From positions 1 through 64,000 of the forward strand of contig LVBG01000021.1 in the NCBI GenBank assembly GCA_001603115.1: a stretch of 64,000 bases of DNA. Direction: 5' to 3'. Under the pieces are notes generated by a model. It was given only the letters and a program-made list of their open reading frames with translations. It made no database searches and was not told where the DNA came from. Of the stretch, positions 61,178 to 64,000 are shown piece by piece; the first letter of the stretch is position 1, and the number at the start of each line of letters is the position of its first letter. A program made the translations under genes and the position numbers. Source of the DNA: Spirochaetales bacterium Spiro_05. GTDB lineage: Bacteria; Spirochaetota; Spirochaetia; Sphaerochaetales; Sphaerochaetaceae.

Positions 61178-62123
61178 GTTTCACTCCTTTGTGACGTGAG
61201 AGAAAGAACATGAACAGCAGGCCGCCTGCAATCATGGCAAGGCAGAACAGCTGTCCCATGGAAAAATTGAAGAATGATTGGAACAAGGCGATATTGTCAG
61301 ACTCCTTGCCCAAGGCAATGATATACCCAAGGTTCTCATCCGGAGAGCGGAAGTACTCGATGATGAATCGTACCAGGCCATACCCGATCACATACCAGGC
61401 AAGGCCGAAACCTTGTGGCAGCTTCTTCCGCCTCCTCCGAATAACAAACCAGAGGAAACAGAAGAGCAATACACCCTCAAAGAGAGCTTCATAGAGCTGG
61501 CTTGGGTGCCTGGGAAGATTCACCATCGCTCCGGTTTGGTAGGAGAGACCGACTTCTTCTGCAATTTCCCGTACCCAAGCATAGTTGGTGGAGAATAAGG
61601 GAGCATCAGGAAAAATCATTGCCCAACGCTGGGTAGAGACCCTGCCGAACAGTTCCCCATTGATGAAATTGCCCAGCCTTCCGAAGGTATACCCCAAGGG
61701 TGCTGCATAACTGACTGTATCGGCAATAGTGAGAAAGTTGACTTTATAGCGTCTGCTGTAGGTCCATCCCCCTACAATGGCCCCCACAAGTCCCCCGTGG
61801 TAGCTCATACCGGGAAGCCCGACGAACCGACCACCCTGGAAGGGCCAGAAGATCATCCAAGGGTGTGTCCAGTAATAGAATGATCCGTCATAGAAGAGGA
61901 CAGAGAAAAGCCGTGCCCCAATAATCAGGCCGATGACGCAGTAGAGTACCAGATTGAGGCTCTGATCGGCATCAAGGTCAATTTCACCCTTCCTTGCCTG
62001 CACTCGGATCATGAGATAGGCAAAGGAAAACGCTATCACATACATGAGACCATACCACCTCAGTGGCAAACCGGGGATGATCTCGGGGGAAATCCAACTG
62101 GGAAAGGCAATAAAAAACGTCAT
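61161..62123 (-). CDS. lgt: Prolipoprotein diacylglyceryl transferase, 320 aa
   Basis: Inner-membrane enzyme adding diacylglycerol to the lipobox cysteine, the first lipoprotein maturation step; needed for the lipoproteins at 7404 and 39684. Seen: seven or so helices; LPLRWYGLMYVIAF; the GMSYHGGLVGAI segment with the essential His; the signature GRLGNFINGELFGR; HPSQLYEALFEG; and GLVRFIIEYFRSPDENLG. Usual length. ATG 62123 lies 6 bases after a promoter; the frame opens 32 codons further but that would run through the promoter. First gene of the group lgt-pepP-gpmI-aldo/keto reductase. Confidence 0.96.
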   Translation of the reverse strand: MTFFIAFPSWISPEIIPGLPLRWYGLMYVIAFSFAYLMIRVQARKGEIDLDADQSLNLVLYCVIGLIIGARLFSVLFYDGSFYYWTHPWMIFWPFQGGRFVGLPGMSYHGGLVGAIVGGWTYSRRYKVNFLTIADTVSYAAPLGYTFGRLGNFINGELFGRVSTQRWAMIFPDAPLFSTNYAWVREIAEEVGLSYQTGAMVNLPRHPSQLYEALFEGVLLFCFLWFVIRRRRKKLPQGFGLAWYVIGYGLVRFIIEYFRSPDENLGYIIALGKESDNIALFQSFFNFSMGQLFCLAMIAGGLLFMFFLSRHKGVKHASHR

Positions 62124-62129
62124 GCGGCA

Positions 62130-62158
62130 AGTGTAATGTGCAAGAGTGGTGTGGTCAA
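62130..62158 (-). promoter_or_regulatory. Promoter abutting lgt
   Basis: Minus strand TTGACC (62158-62153), 17 bases, TACACT (62135-62130), then 6 bases to ATG 62123. A near-consensus promoter with no space for a ribosome site. Confidence 0.75.
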
Positions 62159-62193
62159 TATGGCAAAAGGTAGCCGTTTTTCTCTTGATACAG

Positions 62194-62199
62194 TATATT
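62194..62199 (+). promoter_or_regulatory. -10 box abutting the S41 protease start
   Basis: TATATT 7 bases before ATG 62207. No good -35 at standard spacing. A GTG at 62201 is closer still and is unlikely as a start. Confidence 0.45.
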
Positions 62200-62206
62200 T
62201 GTGGGT

Positions 62207-63643
62207 ATGAAAAGAACACTACATCGCAGGCTCAGCCTCAGTTTAATAACATTGATGATCCTCCTTCCCGTTTTTGGCGGTGGTTCCATGGAGCAAATAC
62301 TTGCTTCCCCGGTCACCACAAGCTACACACGGGCAGCAGAGGTAGACCAGATCTCTATCGACGTCGCAGCCCTGGAGCGACTGTATCGGTATGTGGATTC
62401 CATTTACATCGACGAGGTGGACAAGCAGAAGATGTTCAACGACCTCGCTTCTGCCCTGATAGCAAGCCTCGACGACCCCTACTCCTTCTACGTACCCCCC
62501 ACAAAGGCGAAGGAGTACCAGGAAGAGACCAGCGGAGTGTACGGGGGTATCGGGACCTACCTGAACAAGCCCGCTCCGGAGAACAAGGATCTTTCCGAGC
62601 CAACCACCTTCATGATCACCATAGTCTCTCCCTTCCCAGGCTCCCCGGCCCAGCGTGCTGGGCTGATGGCCGGAGATCTGATCAGTCATATCGGTGGGGA
62701 GAAGGTAGACGACCTTACCAGCTACGAAGCGAGCATGAAACTCAGAGGGGAACCAAACACTGCGGTGACAATAACTGTGTACCGCAATGGGACCTCCTTC
62801 GATCTGACCTTGGTACGTGAGCGAATCACCACCCCAACGGTCGACAGCGGAATCATCGATGGCAACATCGGATACATCCAACTCTCCGAATTCACTCCCC
62901 AAACTGGAAAACAACTGCTCGATCATGTGCAGAAACTCCAGAAACAGGGTATCGTTGGCTTGGTGATCGATGAACGCAACAACAGCGGCGGAGCCGTGGA
63001 CGGAGCAATGCAGTCGGCAAACATCTTCCTTGACGAGGGAAAGACACTGGTCACCATCCAAGGAAAGAAGGGAAGTTTGCGTGACCAACGCTATATTTCC
63101 ACAGGTAAGGCTGAAGTCCCCTCATCGCTGCCGATCGTCATCCTCACCAACGGAGGCTCAGCCTCTTCTGCGGAGATTTTTGCGGCAGCAATGAAGGACA
63201 ACGGCCGTGCCACCCTGATCGGAAGCAAAACCTTCGGCAAGGGTATCGTCCAGGATGTCTTCCGCTTCGGTGAAGGGTTTGCCCAGGTGACAACCGCCCA
63301 TTACTACACCCCCAACGGGGAGAACATCCACGAGCTTGGGATCGAGCCGGATATCGCGGTTGAGGAAGTCAAACTATCCGATGAGCAGATACCTGCCTTC
63401 GAACAGTTGATGACCGACAAAATCATCAGCACCTATGTGAAGGATAATCCAGAACCCAGTGAGGAGAACATCCGTCGTTTTGCCTCCCTCAACAAGGATA
63501 AAGGCATTGATGAGAACATCCTTACCCTACTGGTGAGAAACGAGTATCTTTCCAAGATGCCATATGACAAACGGCCGATCGCCGATCCTTTGTTCGATAC
63601 CACGCTCAATCGGGCTGTCCAGTTCATCAGGACCGGTCGATGA
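62207..63643 (+). CDS. C-terminal processing peptidase (S41), 478 aa
   Basis: Exported serine protease of the CtpA/Prc family. N-terminal signal (RRLSLSLITLMILLPVF) targets it to the periplasm. A four-helix cap segment follows, then a PDZ domain (PFPGSPAQRAGLMAGDLISHIGGEKV), then the catalytic core with GNIGYIQLSEF, the substrate-loop NNSGGAVDGAM, the nucleophile segment NGGSASSAEIFAAA (315-327) and the catalytic Lys345 in SKTFGKGIVQ. A 100-residue tail follows EPDIAVEE. The start is next to a TATATT box. The stop overlaps rsmE (ATGA at 63640), so they are made together. Confidence 0.94.
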   Translation: MKRTLHRRLSLSLITLMILLPVFGGGSMEQILASPVTTSYTRAAEVDQISIDVAALERLYRYVDSIYIDEVDKQKMFNDLASALIASLDDPYSFYVPPTKAKEYQEETSGVYGGIGTYLNKPAPENKDLSEPTTFMITIVSPFPGSPAQRAGLMAGDLISHIGGEKVDDLTSYEASMKLRGEPNTAVTITVYRNGTSFDLTLVRERITTPTVDSGIIDGNIGYIQLSEFTPQTGKQLLDHVQKLQKQGIVGLVIDERNNSGGAVDGAMQSANIFLDEGKTLVTIQGKKGSLRDQRYISTGKAEVPSSLPIVILTNGGSASSAEIFAAAMKDNGRATLIGSKTFGKGIVQDVFRFGEGFAQVTTAHYYTPNGENIHELGIEPDIAVEEVKLSDEQIPAFEQLMTDKIISTYVKDNPEPSEENIRRFASLNKDKGIDENILTLLVRNEYLSKMPYDKRPIADPLFDTTLNRAVQFIRTGR

Positions 63644-64000
63644 GACAATACCTATTGCCCCCCGGCTACCAAGGAGAGAGCTCCTTGGTACTCGAGGGGA
63701 AGGAGAGCCAGTATCTGACCAAGGTGTTGCGTCTGAAAGTCGGGCAGCAGATCCTTGGCCGTGATGCAAAGGGCAATCGGTATGTGCTGAAACTCACCGA
63801 TATTGCTCGGCACAGCTGCACCCTCTCATGCGCAGTTGCAGAAGCTCAGGATTCGGTGCAGTCCACCGACGAGCTTCCCTCCTTTCAGGGACCCTATCCA
63901 AATCTTGTCCTCCTGCAGTGCCTGTGCAAGGGAAAGAAAGAAGAACAGATAGTCCGTCAGGCAACCGAGATTGGGGTGCATACCATCGCCTTGGTCTCCA
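63640..64000 (+). CDS. rsmE: 16S rRNA m3U1498 methyltransferase RsmE, N-terminal part (runs off the window)
   Basis: The visible 120 codons match RsmE: an RNA-binding N-terminal domain with MRQYLLPP and SQYLTKVLRLKVGQQILGRDAKGN, then the start of the SPOUT methyltransferase domain, LVLLQCLCKGKKEEQIVRQATEIGVHTI. The C-terminal knot that binds S-adenosylmethionine lies beyond the window. The ATG overlaps the S41 protease stop (ATGA), so it is co-translated. There is no frameshift in the visible part. Confidence 0.92.
   Translation, partial: MRQYLLPPGYQGESSLVLEGKESQYLTKVLRLKVGQQILGRDAKGNRYVLKLTDIARHSCTLSCAVAEAQDSVQSTDELPSFQGPYPNLVLLQCLCKGKKEEQIVRQATEIGVHTIALVS

Noticed and set aside
62124-62219. 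Longer N-terminus for lgt
   Set aside because: It would run through a near-consensus promoter; Lgt homology begins at ATG 62123.
1-64000. Mobile elements, prophage, CRISPR, rRNA or tRNA genes
   Set aside because: No repeat arrays, transposase-like proteins or cloverleaf-like segments were found; the genes are continuous housekeeping and metabolic genes.

Overview
The window reads as a stretch of chromosome from an anaerobic, fermentative bacterium, most likely a spirochaete of the Sphaerochaeta type. That placement is inference. It rests on the gene set: pyruvate:ferredoxin oxidoreductase, a B12-dependent class II ribonucleotide reductase, YesM/YesN-type sugar sensing, Mgl-type sugar uptake, a separate ParE/ParC pair, rubredoxin and flavodoxin. 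Coding density is very high. I see no rRNA, tRNA, insertion sequence, prophage or CRISPR array.

Layout, left to right. (1) 1-4000 is a redox cluster: rubredoxin, a decayed alpha/beta hydrolase, a flavodoxin, two nitroreductase-family proteins and an MFS carrier. (2) 4037-12038 is a sugar-sensing and uptake locus: response regulator, histidine kinase and sugar-binding lipoprotein on +, facing a convergent mglB-mglA-mglC operon on -. (3) 12215-20733 holds a pectinesterase without signal peptide, nifJ, an MFS carrier and nrdJ; nrdJ lies behind two NrdR-box-like operators. (4) 21216-25724 holds glutamate dehydrogenase and a 981-residue protein with two receiver-like domains and a PEP-synthase-type ATP-grasp domain. 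(5) 25715-30188 is rluA-like, parC and parE on -. (6) 30282-35166 is a + operon of membrane proteins and acetyltransferases, followed by leuS. (7) 37773-42873 holds a secreted hypothetical, serine dehydratase, a lipoprotein, a DUF4416 protein and a DAHP synthase-prephenate dehydratase fusion. (8) 42950-50729 holds nth and a complete-looking homocysteine/methionine operon (COG3323, DUF39 sulfurtransferase, NIL-ferredoxin, UPF0280, metH, metF). (9) 50765-64000 holds pth, a 1111-residue GH13 protein, a symporter, the lgt-pepP-gpmI-aldo/keto reductase group, a C-terminal processing protease and the start of rsmE.

Two signals cut across the genes. First, about fifteen genes have a sigma70-like promoter whose -10 box ends only 5-8 bases before the start codon and have no Shine-Dalgarno sequence, so they look leaderless. 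The clearest are leuS, parE, lgt, the DAHP synthase fusion, nth and the YhhN gene. This also moves several starts; for leuS the upstream ATG lies inside the -10 box. Second, several proteins have unusual architectures: receiver + ATP-grasp, DAHP synthase + prephenate dehydratase, and acetyltransferase + a membrane domain that looks like a site-2 protease stripped of its metal ligands.

The genes fit one physiology. Sugars enter through Mgl under control of a two-component system with its own binding protein. They are metabolised by glycolysis (gpmI) to pyruvate, which nifJ oxidises to acetyl-CoA with reduced ferredoxin or flavodoxin. Sulfur appears to be fixed directly into homocysteine by the DUF39 route and methylated by metH/metF.
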